A DNA stretch of 64,000 bases from Trileptium ribeirensis (lineage: Eukaryota; Nematoda; Enoplea; Enoplida; Thoracostomopsidae), in contig JASANE010005277.1 in NCBI GenBank assembly GCA_030248225.1, forward strand, positions 1 through 64,000, in the 5' to 3' direction. Below the pieces are notes generated by a model. That model worked only from the letters and a program-made list of their open reading frames with translations, did not search any database and was not told the DNA's origin. Positions 11,839-22,100 of this stretch are shown in pieces. The translations under genes and the position numbers were made by a program. Position 1 is the first letter of the stretch. Each line of letters starts with the position of its first letter.

Positions 11839-11849
11839 AAATTCAGCCT

Positions 11850-12194
11850 ATTTTGGTATAACTGAAAATATTTTAAGATATTCGGTTTTCGAAATGCAAT
11901 GTGTTTTTAACTACGGTAGACTGCCATGTTTACGAAGGATTGGCGGATATACGTCAGCATAAGTTACGATAGTAGTGGTATTCGTGCTAACGTTGGGGTT
12001 TCATAAGTACTATATATAATCAACTAGACGAGTACGAAGAAATCAGTATATAAATGGTAAAATACGGCTACAACAATTCACATACGGTTTAGGGTACAAA
12101 TCGGGTATAAGTAATCAATACAATCAATTTACCAATAGGTATGTGCAAGAACAACGATATGTATGGCACATACAATCGATATAATCATGGTTGT
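11850..12194. other. AT-rich spacer
   Basis: No gene or clear repeat seen; flanking DNA of the RTE-like insertion. Confidence 0.4.
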
Positions 12195-12350
12195 AGTACA
12201 CGAATCGAATACGCAAATGGGTGCCTTTATGGCAAACAGAAATGGTATGATACGACAAAACGGCAATAGTAATAATATACAAAATCAAGTACATCGATGG
12301 GTGCCTTTATGGCAATGCAAATGGTATATAGTACGACAAATATAACCATA
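12195..12350. repeat. Two imperfect ~80-bp tandem units
   Basis: The core GGGTGCCTTTATGGCAA occurs near 12219 and 12299, with similar surroundings (ATGGTAT ... ACGACAAA). Short frames over it are fortuitous. Confidence 0.6.
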
Positions 12351-12499
12351 AATGTACAACAATTTTCCATTCCTGAAATAGTAATGATACTCGTCTTGAT
12401 TACGAAAATGTCGGCGGTGCAAACCGAAGCGTTAAAATACATATTTATGTAGCGAGACTATCGGGCCTAGTGATTCCTAATTTGCGATGTACATTGTGA

Positions 12500-13210
12500 T
12501 TATCAACTCTGTTATAATTGCAGATGCATATGCGGGGATGGATGAATGGCTTCGCGTTCCGGCAGCCATAGTCGTTGGGGTTCAATTTCAGGACACATCA
12601 GCGATTCAAATTCGTAAATGTTGGCCATTAGACTGTGGCCAAGATTAGCCTATCTTGTAAGGATCCAGCGTGGATCTGTTACAAAAGCAATATCATCATT
12701 GAGACGCGTTTTGAGGCATGGCAATACCCCAAAATTTCATGATTAGCTGCAAAGCATTTTTCAGCAAACATCTTTAACACAGTCAATTAAGCATACTTTA
12801 TCCAACATTGTCCTCCTTCTAAGTGATATTTGTATCGGGGGTTTGTTGCTATTTCATGCCTTGACGAACATTATTCCGTACTAGCATGCATCAGACAGCC
12901 TAGCCTAAAAATTTATTTATATATTTGTGTACTGTATATTGTAATTTTAGCAAATCAAGTGCCCTTAGGTCTTTGTTCTAATTGTTACTGCACTACAAAT
13001 CATTTGCATGAAGCAAATAATCGATTACTGGTTAAACTAAACCTAAATTAAGAATATTTGTGACAGTAATATTTGTGTATGTAAAATTTTGAGATTGTTT
13101 TGTAATCGGCAACCGAAGTGCAGTAGGCCTTGCTGCATCAGTGGGAGGCAAATGATGGATTTCCTGAGCTGTATCATGGTGTCGATAATAAACTGTTATC
13201 TATCTATCTA
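12500..13210 (+). other. Probable retroposon 3' region ending in (TATC)n
   Basis: The last part carries AATAAA (near 13188) and then TTATCTATCTATCTA. A short tandem tail after a polyadenylation-like signal is typical of non-LTR or SINE 3' ends. No protein motif is visible upstream. The tail could instead belong to the - strand RNase H element that begins just beyond it, where it would read (TAGA)n. Confidence 0.35.
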
Positions 13211-13369
13211 CTAGCTTTTACAAATTGCACTGCAATAAACCGTTTACGCTTGATTAGCAGGCCTCTTCATAGAACCAAAATTTTACATTGAGCCTTGAGC
13301 TGGGCCACAGCTCCAACATGAGGGGAACCGAAAATACCTTGAGCTTTCCATCATTTCGGCTTTAAGGGC

Positions 13370-14212
13370 CATCAATGGCACTAGGCATAGTTCGTAGTGC
13401 ACGCTCTGAGGAACTTCACGACGCTAATCGGTTCTTCATATAGCGTGTTGTTGCTTCTGATTGCCAAGTATTGGTCTCGATGTTTGTCTGCAATCGGGCA
13501 TTTGACATAGCATGTAATTTAAGTCGTTTTGGTGTTTGCAGATTCTGCATGACGGGTCATCTCTCTTGACAATGAGGAGTCAGTACGAAATCAATATTAG
13601 ACGTTTCTCGCCGCATCTGAGTTTCTCAATTATTCTCTCCTGTTTGCTCAGTCCATTTTCTTTGTTCCTTGCAGACGTGGGCCTGATATCACTTAATGTC
13701 AAGACGGCGCGGTGTTTTTTTGCTGTAATGTCGTTTCACGGTTGTGCTTGCACTTGCAGTGTAGTAACCAGTTGGTACACTGCTTGTTCTATAGCGCTTC
13801 CAGTGTTGGCTAGTTTATCAGCTTTTTCGTTTCCCATGACATCAGCGCGGCCAGGAATCTATTGTATTATGACTGTTTTCACTTTGCTGCATAGTTCATT
13901 CAGCTTCAGCTACATGTTGTTTTGGCACTCAGTTTTGATTGAGACTGGCTTTCCATCGATATTTCTAACTAGTGACTCAGTGTCTGTTGGAATCCAAGCA
14001 GCATCCTCTTTTTTCAGAACTGTGATGACGATTTTTTCCATGCCTTTCAGAAACTCAGTGGATACTGTTGTAAATCTTGATGTAAATCTGCCTGCAGGGT
14101 AGCTCAGTTTCATCTTCTCGTCATTGTATTCAACATAAATACCTGAGCCTCCGTTATCATTTGTGTTTTGGGCTGATCCATCCATATATATTCTGATTGT
14201 TGATGGTTCCAA
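13370..14212 (-). pseudogene. Non-LTR retrotransposon RNase H and downstream region, with stops
   Basis: From 14212 downward one frame reads IRIYMDGSAQNTNDNGGSGI ... VSTEFLKGMEKIVI ... WIPTDTESL, then a TAG. It continues in the same frame as ELCSKVKTVIIQ, a second TAG where a Trp is expected, IPGRADVMGNEKADKLANTG, a TGA, and LSKQERIIEKLRCGEKRLIL. The D, E and D residues and the late GNEKAD motif identify an RNase H of an I/Jockey-superfamily element. All three breaks are stop codons in one frame and no frameshift is needed, so decay is by point mutation. The long + strand frame 13536-14102 is its antisense shadow. Confidence 0.85.
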
Positions 14213-14399
14213 GGTCTCATGTGTTTGAATCTATTTTTTTCTCTCTTCGGCAGGTTCCATTCGCTTTGTGTCTGTTTTCAGTGTTTCGCAGCAAATAAGG
14301 TTATATGATGACTTCCAGGGGGCAATCGATTGGTGCGCCTTCAACATCTCTCTTGGTAATGCAGTGGTAAACTACCTCTCCTTGTGGTTTCTTCTTTTA

Positions 14400-14630
14400 A
14401 TCAAGATCTACAACTTTGCTGACCAAGCCTTTTTGTAGGACCACACCCTGAGCCACTTTGGACCCGAATATGATTCGTAGACTCTTTGCCAGGAATAGCG
14501 ACTTTTGAAATTTCTGCAAGTTGTTGCGTGTTTTACCTTACAACGACTGTCAACTAGGTTATCAAACAGGCTAAATACGATATTTGTGCTATTTAGAGTC
14601 CAACTTGTCTTATAAGGCTTTTACGTTCGA
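14400..14630 (+). repeat. Dispersed repeat family R-a, copy 1
   Basis: The segment starting GATCTACAACTTTGCTGACC, with TTTGCCAGGAATAGCG and later AATACGA and TTAGAGTCCAACTTG, is shared with copies near 27.39-27.57 kb and 29.20-29.40 kb. No protein domain. Confidence 0.6.
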
Positions 14631-14639
14631 CGAACCCAC

Positions 14640-15389
14640 AGTGGGGGGATGGAGGGACCCCCAGTTTGTAAACCCCTGGGTCCGCAGCCCCGAAAAACCT
14701 TCAAAAACTCGAAACGGCAAAAAGACCCCAAAAAAGCCCGAATGTCATAACAAAACGCCGAAAAAAATTTTTTAATCATTTTTTATTTTTTTATTGCATC
14801 ATGCACCATGTTCTCGACTTCCACTGCCGAATCAAAAATATCAGTATTACTGTTACATTTGATTTTCCGCTTGTAATAACGCGACAAATTGCATGTTTTT
14901 GGCAGCAAAACCCTATTTCACCTCTACTTACCAGGCTGTGTGGTCGCAGCACGCGGGCTTCGGTAAATGGGTTGCACCGGACCATGGGAAACTATTGTTT
15001 GCAGAGTGGTGGGAAACGGGTTGCACCTGTCCCTGGGAAACTATTGTCTGCAAACCACTGCAGTTACTGTACCAAAGAATTTAAAATTGCGAACGGTGGA
15101 ACGGGCACGACCCGGCGTGGAATTGGGCGTGACAAGCCTTGCCTCCACAGTCAAAACCGCTCAGGACCATCTGGTTCTGGTGAGTGGACTCATTTCTTTT
15201 TTCATTGGAAAATTTTGTAAAATTTGTGTTTCGAACAATCAATTGTTATTTTCTTGTGTTAGTAGCTCACAATTAATAAACTGCAGCGGCGCTAATAAGT
15301 TATACTAGGTGTATTTTGATAGTTGTTACCTCTGTTTACGCTTAACACAGAACTCCGCTTTTTTAAAGAACCCCGAAAATTGAACCGCG
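14640..15389. other. Non-coding spacer with local duplications
   Basis: GGGAAACTATTGT occurs twice (near 14987 and 15035) in a short duplicated stretch that opens overlapping frames. No domain seen. The CCCC/AAAA-rich stretch at 14640-14770 is low complexity. Confidence 0.4.
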
Positions 15390-16090
15390 GTCTCAGCGGC
15401 CACCCTGCCCATGTTTCTGGGATATCCGACATTGTCCGTCCCCCATTCGGCCGAAGGCCTTTATGTTCAACAGGTTTTTTTTCAAAACGGACCCTGGGCC
15501 CAGACCTTAAAATCTGGGTCCAGATTTACAATTTTTGGCTCGACAGTTTCACGAATTTTTACACGATAATGAAGCGTAATTACGAAACACAATTTTACAT
15601 TATTACAAATGCATAAATTATTCTCTGCCTGTCCCAACCCAGGATAGAGGGCCATCCATGAAACCAGCAGTAAGCAACTATGTACACATGTTTGCACGAA
15701 CGGCTAAAAGCCTGCACTGTGTAATAGAATTTATTTGCAAATACTATGTCTCCAAAGCCGAAACCGTCCTGGGTCCAGCAAATGTTTTGTTGGGTCCACA
15801 TAAAAATATTTAGGTCTAGACCCACTTTTGGACCAAAAAACCTAGATGTTCAACTAAATCCAAAAATTTCTATGCCTCAAAATTTATGTTTGTAAACATT
15901 AATTACCACTATTTCTAATTCTAAAACGTCGTGTTATAGCTTGAAAATTCATGTAAAACAACATGAAAATGTGGAATTATTTATATAGTATTTTTAAACA
16001 AAATTTACTCCCGCACTTTGAAATCTTACCCGAAAATTAACATGCCTCCCGAGTTTCCCCCATTTCTCGGGGGCCTGCAAACAGGCCGGC
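15390..16090 (+). repeat. Dispersed repeat R-b, copy interrupted by a MITE
   Basis: Outside the MITE at 15471-15845 this copy aligns with 17480-17800: both have a CCATGTC/TCCGTCCCCCA-like left part, ATGTTCAAC, AATCCAAAAATTT, TTATAGCTTGAA and GTATTTTTAA, and both end near CAGGCC. The 17.5 kb copy lacks the MITE and shows the unoccupied site. Confidence 0.75.
15471..15845. mobile_element. hAT-type MITE M1, copy 1 (375 bp) with 8-bp TSD
   Basis: The ends are CAGGTTTTTTTTCAAAACGG on the left and, read inward on the other strand, CTAGGTTTTTTGGTCCAAAA on the right. ATGTTCAA flanks both sides (15463-15470 and 15846-15853). An 8-bp duplication and CAGG-like ends fit the hAT superfamily. It is non-coding; frames across it are fortuitous. 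Confidence 0.85.
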
Positions 16091-16337
16091 GGTTTACGAT
16101 AATTTTTCGTTTGTTCGGTTATTTATTGCTTTCAGGGCATCAAGATTGGCCTATATATTATATAGGTGCTTCCTTACGCTGCGTACGGTTTAGTTATATA
16201 GAGAGCTGCAGTTCCGCCATGTTTACTATACGCAACAGAGACTCTAGTCCTCCACCGGAAATTTGTCAGTCAGCTCGGCCGCATTCAACTCCGCCATCTT
16301 CGCCAGATTATGAACACGTGACAAGAGAAAATATCAG

Positions 16338-16777
16338 ATGTCGCTATCCTCCAACGCGCAGGCGTGGCAAGCGTTGAAGCACACATTACCGCAGCACAAC
16401 TCAGGTGGGCTGGTCACATCTCACGAATGCCAGAAGATCGCCTACCCAAAAAAGTGTTGTACAGCGAGCTTGAACACGGAAAGCGAAAATATGGTGGACA
16501 GAGGCTGAGTTTCAAATACACACTAAAGAGGAACATGGTCTGTGCGAACATAAATCCAAGCACGTGGGAACAGCAGGCGTGTAACAGAGCAGGTTGGCGT
16601 AACTCACTACACCAAGTCAAAAAGATAGTCGAAGCAAAAAGACAATCTGCATCACACGCTGCACACGACAGGCGTCATACAGCTCCAGTCTCAAGCGAAT
16701 TCAGTTGTGACTATTGTGATCGCCGATGTCGTTCTGCAGCCGGGCTTACTGCTTACAGACGAGCATGCAGACACTGA
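16338..16777 (+). pseudogene. LINE RT C-terminus with terminal C2H2-like finger
   Basis: The frame reads DVAILQRAGVASVEAHITAA QLRWAGHISRMPEDRLPKKV LYSEL ... GGQRLSFKYTLKRN, then WRNSL and a C-terminal CDYCDRRCRSAAGLTAYRRA CRH before a stop. The RWAGH..RM segment is the conserved thumb region of a large non-LTR group whose ORF2 often ends in such a C2H2-like finger. About 145 codons are uninterrupted, but nothing upstream belongs to it, so it is a 5'-truncated copy. Confidence 0.88.
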
Positions 16778-17479
16778 CTTTCACTATTCCCTTAAAAAAT
16801 CATCTTCGACAACGAAGGATTACCGATTATTTATATAGAGACCAACACAATTTTTCATATATTCCTTTTCAGATATTTTCTATGGGCTTAGGGTCAATTA
16901 ATCCGATTGTCATTAATCCGATTGTATAGTCTGTGTTCAGTATCTTGGTTATGTATTGGGAATTGGGTATGATGAATATTTTATCTATAGGGTTTTCGGT
17001 TCTTTGGGTACAATCGCTTGGCTATCTCAAGTCTAGTACGAATACTTCGTCCTTTTTCAGTTGTTTTCGATGGGTTTACGGTAGACGGGGTTTCAGGGCT
17101 TTCAATGGGTTCACAGTTACAGAGGCTTGCTGTAGTGTATATACATCAAACATAAAGCCTTTTACAAGTTGATTTCGTAAAATGACCACTTGATCAAACC
17201 ACCCTCGCTCCGTTTCACTCTCGTTTGCCAGTTACTATTATTTCTAGTGTTTAAATATTGTTCCACTTTTCAGAAAGCTGTGGGCAGTACACGGGACACT
17301 GCTAATTTTCCAATTTTTGGTATATGTGCGATCGTCCTATGTTAACGCAGAGACAGAGACTGTGGCTATTAGTTTCAAAGAGGCTTCTATTATAAAACCC
17401 TTACCGCTACAAGGTACAGCTACACTCTGATTTTGGTGAATTAACTTGAAGTAATCCTACCTATCCACAGTGGAGGACT
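16778..17479. other. Non-coding spacer upstream of the ephexin-type gene
   Basis: AT-rich; GTCAATTAATCCGATTGTC/ATTAATCCGATTGTA is a local 16-bp duplication near 16893-16926. Any promoter or leader exon of the downstream gene would be expected here or to the left, but I cannot identify one. Confidence 0.35.
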
Positions 17480-17800
17480 CCACGTTTTCCAAATCCCTTC
17501 GTGTCCGTAAGATTTTCCCCATGTCCGCCCCCCACTCAGCAGAAACTCCATGTTCAACATAAATCCAAAAATTTTTATGTCTGAAAATTTATGTTTTTTG
17601 ATTGCAAATTGTTTTTAATCATTAATTACCATTATTTCTAAAAATAAAACATTGTTTTATAGCTTGAACGGCAGTAAAACTTCTTGAAATTATGAAAATA
17701 TTTAGTATTTTTAAGCAAAATTTATCCCCTCCTACTTTAAAATTTCCCCGAGAATGAACATGGGCCCTCCATTTTTCAGAGGGCTGTGGACAGGCCAGGT
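17480..17800 (+). repeat. Dispersed repeat R-b, copy with empty MITE site
   Basis: It aligns with 15390-16090 minus the MITE. The junction reads CCATGTTCAACATAAATCC, with a single ATGTTCAA, as expected before insertion. Confidence 0.7.
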
Positions 17801-17925
17801 AAACGCTACGTATTCAGTGAGTACTAGTCTATTTGTAATATTAACAAATCTATTTCGTGTCATCGCTTAAGTTTGCAACATATTTTTTGCGCTATATGGT
17901 AAATTGGTTTTTGTATTCTCTTCAG

Positions 17926-17990
17926 AAGGCAGCATATGGTGTAACTAGTACTCTACATCGCAACGGCATGTAATTATATTTCGCAATGTT
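17926..17990 (+). promoter_or_regulatory. Probable 5' UTR part of the first coding exon
   Basis: TTTTTGTATTCTCTTCAG ends at 17925 and looks like a 3' splice site, so the exon probably starts at 17926 with a non-coding leader exon upstream. In the reading frame of the ATG at 17991 there is a TAG at about 17945, so that ATG is the first in-frame start in this exon. Confidence 0.5.
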
Positions 17991-19102
17991 ATGAAGCCAA
18001 GCAAGATTGTGGACGTTCGGAAAAAACCAGTCGTACCGCTAAAGCCTATTTGCTCAGTGAAACAAACACAGCCTTCCAGCAAAACCCTGCCAAAAAATGC
18101 TCAAGAACCCACTGTGTCTGTGCAATCTGAATGCAAACGGGATGTGGAAATTTGCTTCAATACTGGTTGCGATATAATAGGTGCGCCACAAGGTAACTCA
18201 CGTCCTATTCAGTATACTGACCGTAATGTACCAAAAGGTCGTGGTACGAGGAAACCTATTCCTTTGCCAAAGCCGCCGCATTTATTGCTTTCATCTAAGA
18301 CACAACGATCTAGTCCCACTAACCCTCAGCGAAACGTTGGACCATCGAATACTACTCGCTCATCTGTAGAGTCAACTTCAGTAAGCGAGTATGAGGACGT
18401 CGCATCTACTTGTACTCTATCAGAAAACGAACTACATTGTGGTTCAGATGAGTCATCTGGGCGAATTGTTTCTGAACGAGGTCTCTCTGACCTTACGAAT
18501 GCTTCTTATGCGACGTCAGGTGTAAATGATACTAGAGCTGATAGTAATAATTGTGATAGCAGAGCTTCTGATATTGCGAACGAATGTAAGGATGTTTGTT
18601 GTCAAAGGCTGTCGTCGGTTTCATCAAACGCTTCGACCGTTTATGAAAAAATCGACGACTATAGTAGCAGTGATGAGCAGAAATTTACGGTCAATTATGT
18701 TCGACCAGGTGATATTAACGATGATTCTGGCATAATTTGTGGTAACGACAGTACAACAGTCGATGACGGAGACAACAGTTTCATTACGGGTAATCAAAGT
18801 GGTTTATTGCAGACATCTGCGGTTTTTGTGGATAGCTGCAACTCTGGTTTCACGACCAATAACACTGTTTCATGTTTCGGAACAAATAATGCAAATCGTG
18901 GCGTCGGCCTGAACTACAATGCTAACATTGATACACTTAAGTTGGAAAATAAATCGAGTAGAACTGCCGAATCGAAGTGTGATACCGACAACACCAATCA
19001 ATGCTTACGCGAGACACAACTGCAGTGTGTTAACAATAGTGATCATCTTCCTGTGGATGCGGCTATGCAGAATTCTTTGGCAACGGATGAAAATAGTGAT
19101 GT
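17991..19102 (+). CDS. Exn: Ephexin-type GEF exon A (N-terminal, disordered)
   Basis: It encodes residues 1-371, starting MKPSKIVDVRKKPVVPLKP. The segment is rich in Ser, Asn, Thr and Asp with no fold visible. Proline-rich motifs at residues 11-19 (KKPVVPLKP) and 87-96 (RKPIPLPKPP) could bind SH3 domains, including the protein's own. The frame stays open to 19151, but exons B and C both need a phase-2 donor. GT|GTACGT at 19102/19103 provides it and makes Val371 with the C that begins either next exon. The nearby GTATGT at 19107 would leave the wrong phase. Confidence 0.85.
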
Positions 19103-22100
19103 GTACGTATGTTCATGTGTGTTGTTTTTTATTTCCGATGTTGTAAAATAGCTATATATCTGCGTATAAAAGAACTCTGGATAAAAATTTTCATTGTTTT
19201 ATTTACGGAACTCGTGCTAAAGCGATTTAAATGATTTCATATATCTTCAATAACTTTTTATGTTTGTAGGTTTGCAGTTACACAGTACTAGAATCTCGCA
19301 AGCGATTGAAAACGGAGCGAGCATGGCCGCTAAGAAATATTCCAAGCTTGAAATATTAGCTTTACTGGTGTTTGTGTGCTATTTAAGTTGTGTTGTGTGA
19401 AAGTGGTTCGACCATGAAAACCAGATACAGCGCCATAACGACTGTATAAGAATATTTTAACGTTCGCACCCCGTAATAACATGCCACGAAATCAAAAATT
19501 TATTCTGTGGTATTAGGTCGGCAGACCCTAAAACACCCCATAGTCCCGTGGAAGGATGCAAGACAGAAATAACCGCTTTCCGACGGCAATACCATCGTAA
19601 TCAGTGTGCTTGAAACCCAGTATAAAAAGGTTTTGACGGTCCCATCCCACAATAACATGCCACAATTGCAAAAAGGTTTGTTAGAATAGGTTGGCACACC
19701 CTAAAACACCCCTATCCCCTGGAACGACATTATACAGCCACAACCATGGGTCACCGACGGTAATGCCATTGTATTAAATGTGCTCGAAAACCTATATAAG
19801 CATGACTTGAAGCTCGTACCTCACAATGTCACAACGCAAATATTTGCGTTATGTAAAAATAAACTGAACTTGTGATCAAATAGAAAATTGTGAACATCTA
19901 TCCATCTGTGATGAGTTATGATCTCCACAGGTGGGCATAAAGAAGAAATTTTACGATTTTTGGATTTAGCAATGCTATAGGAGGGAATGCCGTTAACCTC
20001 GCTCGCTTCGTTTCTGCAGCATACTGTGTTCTGTATTCTCGACGCCTCTGTACCAGCAACGCGTAAAACAAGGGAAACGGAGTGGGTGGCTACTTTGTGC
20101 TTATTGAACATTTTGTCTCAAATTCAGGTGATTAAGTCCGCTTAAAGTCCCATGATAGCAACTATACACCATCAATACTTCAATGACAACGCTAGTAATA
20201 AGAACTAAAACAATTATAACAAAACCGAAGAGCTCTATATTTTTTCTTCTTGCAATGATAAAAACTTTTTAAATTTGTAGATCACAAATTTTAAGAAAAA
20301 ATATGTAGTTTAAAGAGTGATTTTTACGTAATAGCGTCCCTACGATATTTGATGCAAACCACGTTATACCATGCTTTTTGTTACATACGTATGTATTGCG
20401 TAGGTCATCAAGAATTGCATATATATACGGAGTTAAAACAATGAAACCAACGTATTTAACGGATTAAATACTTCTATAATGTCATCGTAACCCCTTACAA
20501 ACAAAAAAACTTGAATAGCAAAGATTTTGATATTTTCTCTTTTTGGGGTATATATTTTTTAAAATGTGTTTCATAACTCGAAAACGGCATCTGACAAAAA
20601 ATGTATAACATGTTGTAGCTCTCGATGAGATATTTCAGAAGTTGCTCTACTTTTTGCTGCAAGGCCTCTGTCATGTTATATGGGTGGCGAAAAATAGATA
20701 CCGAATGGCCAAAGATCCATAGCGGCCCAGGGAGGTGTCAGACAAAAAGTGATGTACAGCAAACTTGTAGCTCTCAGAAGGTAGATTTGTGGTCTTCGTT
20801 TTTCGCCGCGACGCCTCTATCTCGATATAAATGTAGATACCCGGATGGCCGAATTTAGAAAATATGACCCATGTCCCTTTGGGGCCTATTTTGACACGCA
20901 AGACGTGATCGAATGGTTTAGCGTCTAATGAAAGCGCACAAATAGACTGAATTTGTGACGAAATAAAAATTTGTGAAGTTCCACCCATGAGTCACGATTT
21001 CCATAGACGGAGGAAAATGTACTTTTTATGGTTTTTGTTGCTAGCAAAGTTATAGGCGAAAACTCCGCTCGCTACGTCGCTCCGTGTCAATCATTTATGA
21101 AGCCCTTAATCTGCGGTATACAGATTATGCTTGTGTATTATTTTGCTCCTGCAAATGTTTCGTGCAAAGTGATATACGTCGTCATAGCATGTGGTGAAAC
21201 CGCCCATGTGGTGTATTTGAATATTGTTTTGTCTTGCTGTTAAGAATTTTGTTTCTCGTTTTTGCCAGTTATGCCAACGAACTTAGTATATAAGCGCGTT
21301 CTTCTTGCAAGAGGTGTAATTATAATATACGATTATGCTTACTATCATCAACCGTGGATTTTTGGCCCATTGTACTTCTGCAACAAAAGTAAAAATTGTT
21401 TATTGTTTGAACGTTTCTAGCTAAATAAATCTACAGTATATTATGGTGGGGGATAAGCTCACCTCACCCTAGATAACTGGTCACCGAGATAAGCTGTACG
21501 TACAGGACGAAATATTGTAAGATAATTTTTGAAACTGCATTTTGACACAATACAACAGACAACATAATTTAACTCAAACAAAAAAACATGTTTGGCACAG
21601 TAAGATGAGTCTATTTGTGTTATTTTGACCCGAGCTGTGATTAGCAATGCAACAGTTATTAATACATGGATTTGTACATAATTTCTTAAAATACGTTGAA
21701 AATATATTTGAGCTCCACCGTCACGAGAAATTTGAACGCTAGCGTTCTTTCCACTAGTCATTTTGCTGTTTTGCAGTGCACCAAAGCATGGATTTTTTCT
21801 TTTTGTCGATTAGGGCCGGTGGCCCATTTGGAACATCTAACATTCTCTTTTAACGTCTTAAATTATGGCCTACTCATCTGAGATGTGGAAGTTCTCGGCT
21901 TATGCATGACATTTTTTCGGCAATGTAATAATCTTTGTAGTTTATTTATTATCTTATTTCGCGTTTAAATTATAGTACCCGCCAAAAATGATTGTCGTTC
22001 GCTCGATACTTGCTCGAAATAAGCTTTATCTTTAATCTATATTTTCCGTTTATGTATTTCGTTTATATTCAGTTTCGAAATTTCGAGTGAGCCACTCGTC

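Larger units (their letters stand above)
10957..11849 (-). mobile_element. RTE-like LINE insertion with 5' inversion (twin-priming structure)
   Basis: On the - strand the 3' part of an RT ORF runs from 11640 to 11010, followed by a short 3' UTR and a (CAGG)n tail at about 10964-10980. Directly abutting it, the preceding part of the same ORF lies in opposite orientation at 11643-11838 (+). The inverted part ends at residues GALLE and the sense part starts at VYSFKYLGS, which are consecutive in this RT family. The same 11 bp, AAATTCAGCCT, flank the insertion at 10957-10967 and 11839-11849, so they look like a target-site duplication (the last 4 bp also fit the tail unit). A short 3' UTR and tandem-repeat tail are RTE-like. 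This is the known product of twin priming during target-primed reverse transcription. Confidence 0.85.
19103..21970. other. Intron A, repeat-rich part
   Basis: Apart from the repeats listed separately (19.43-19.84 kb and the 19.85/20.94 kb direct repeat), I see only AT-rich DNA with short fortuitous frames. Confidence 0.5.

Noticed and set aside
13536..14102. 188-codon + strand frame as a gene
   Set aside because: It is antisense to a recognisable RNase H frame on the - strand.
19107..19112. GTATGT as the donor of exon A
   Set aside because: It would end exon A in phase 0, which fits neither exon B nor exon C; GTACGT at 19103 fits both.
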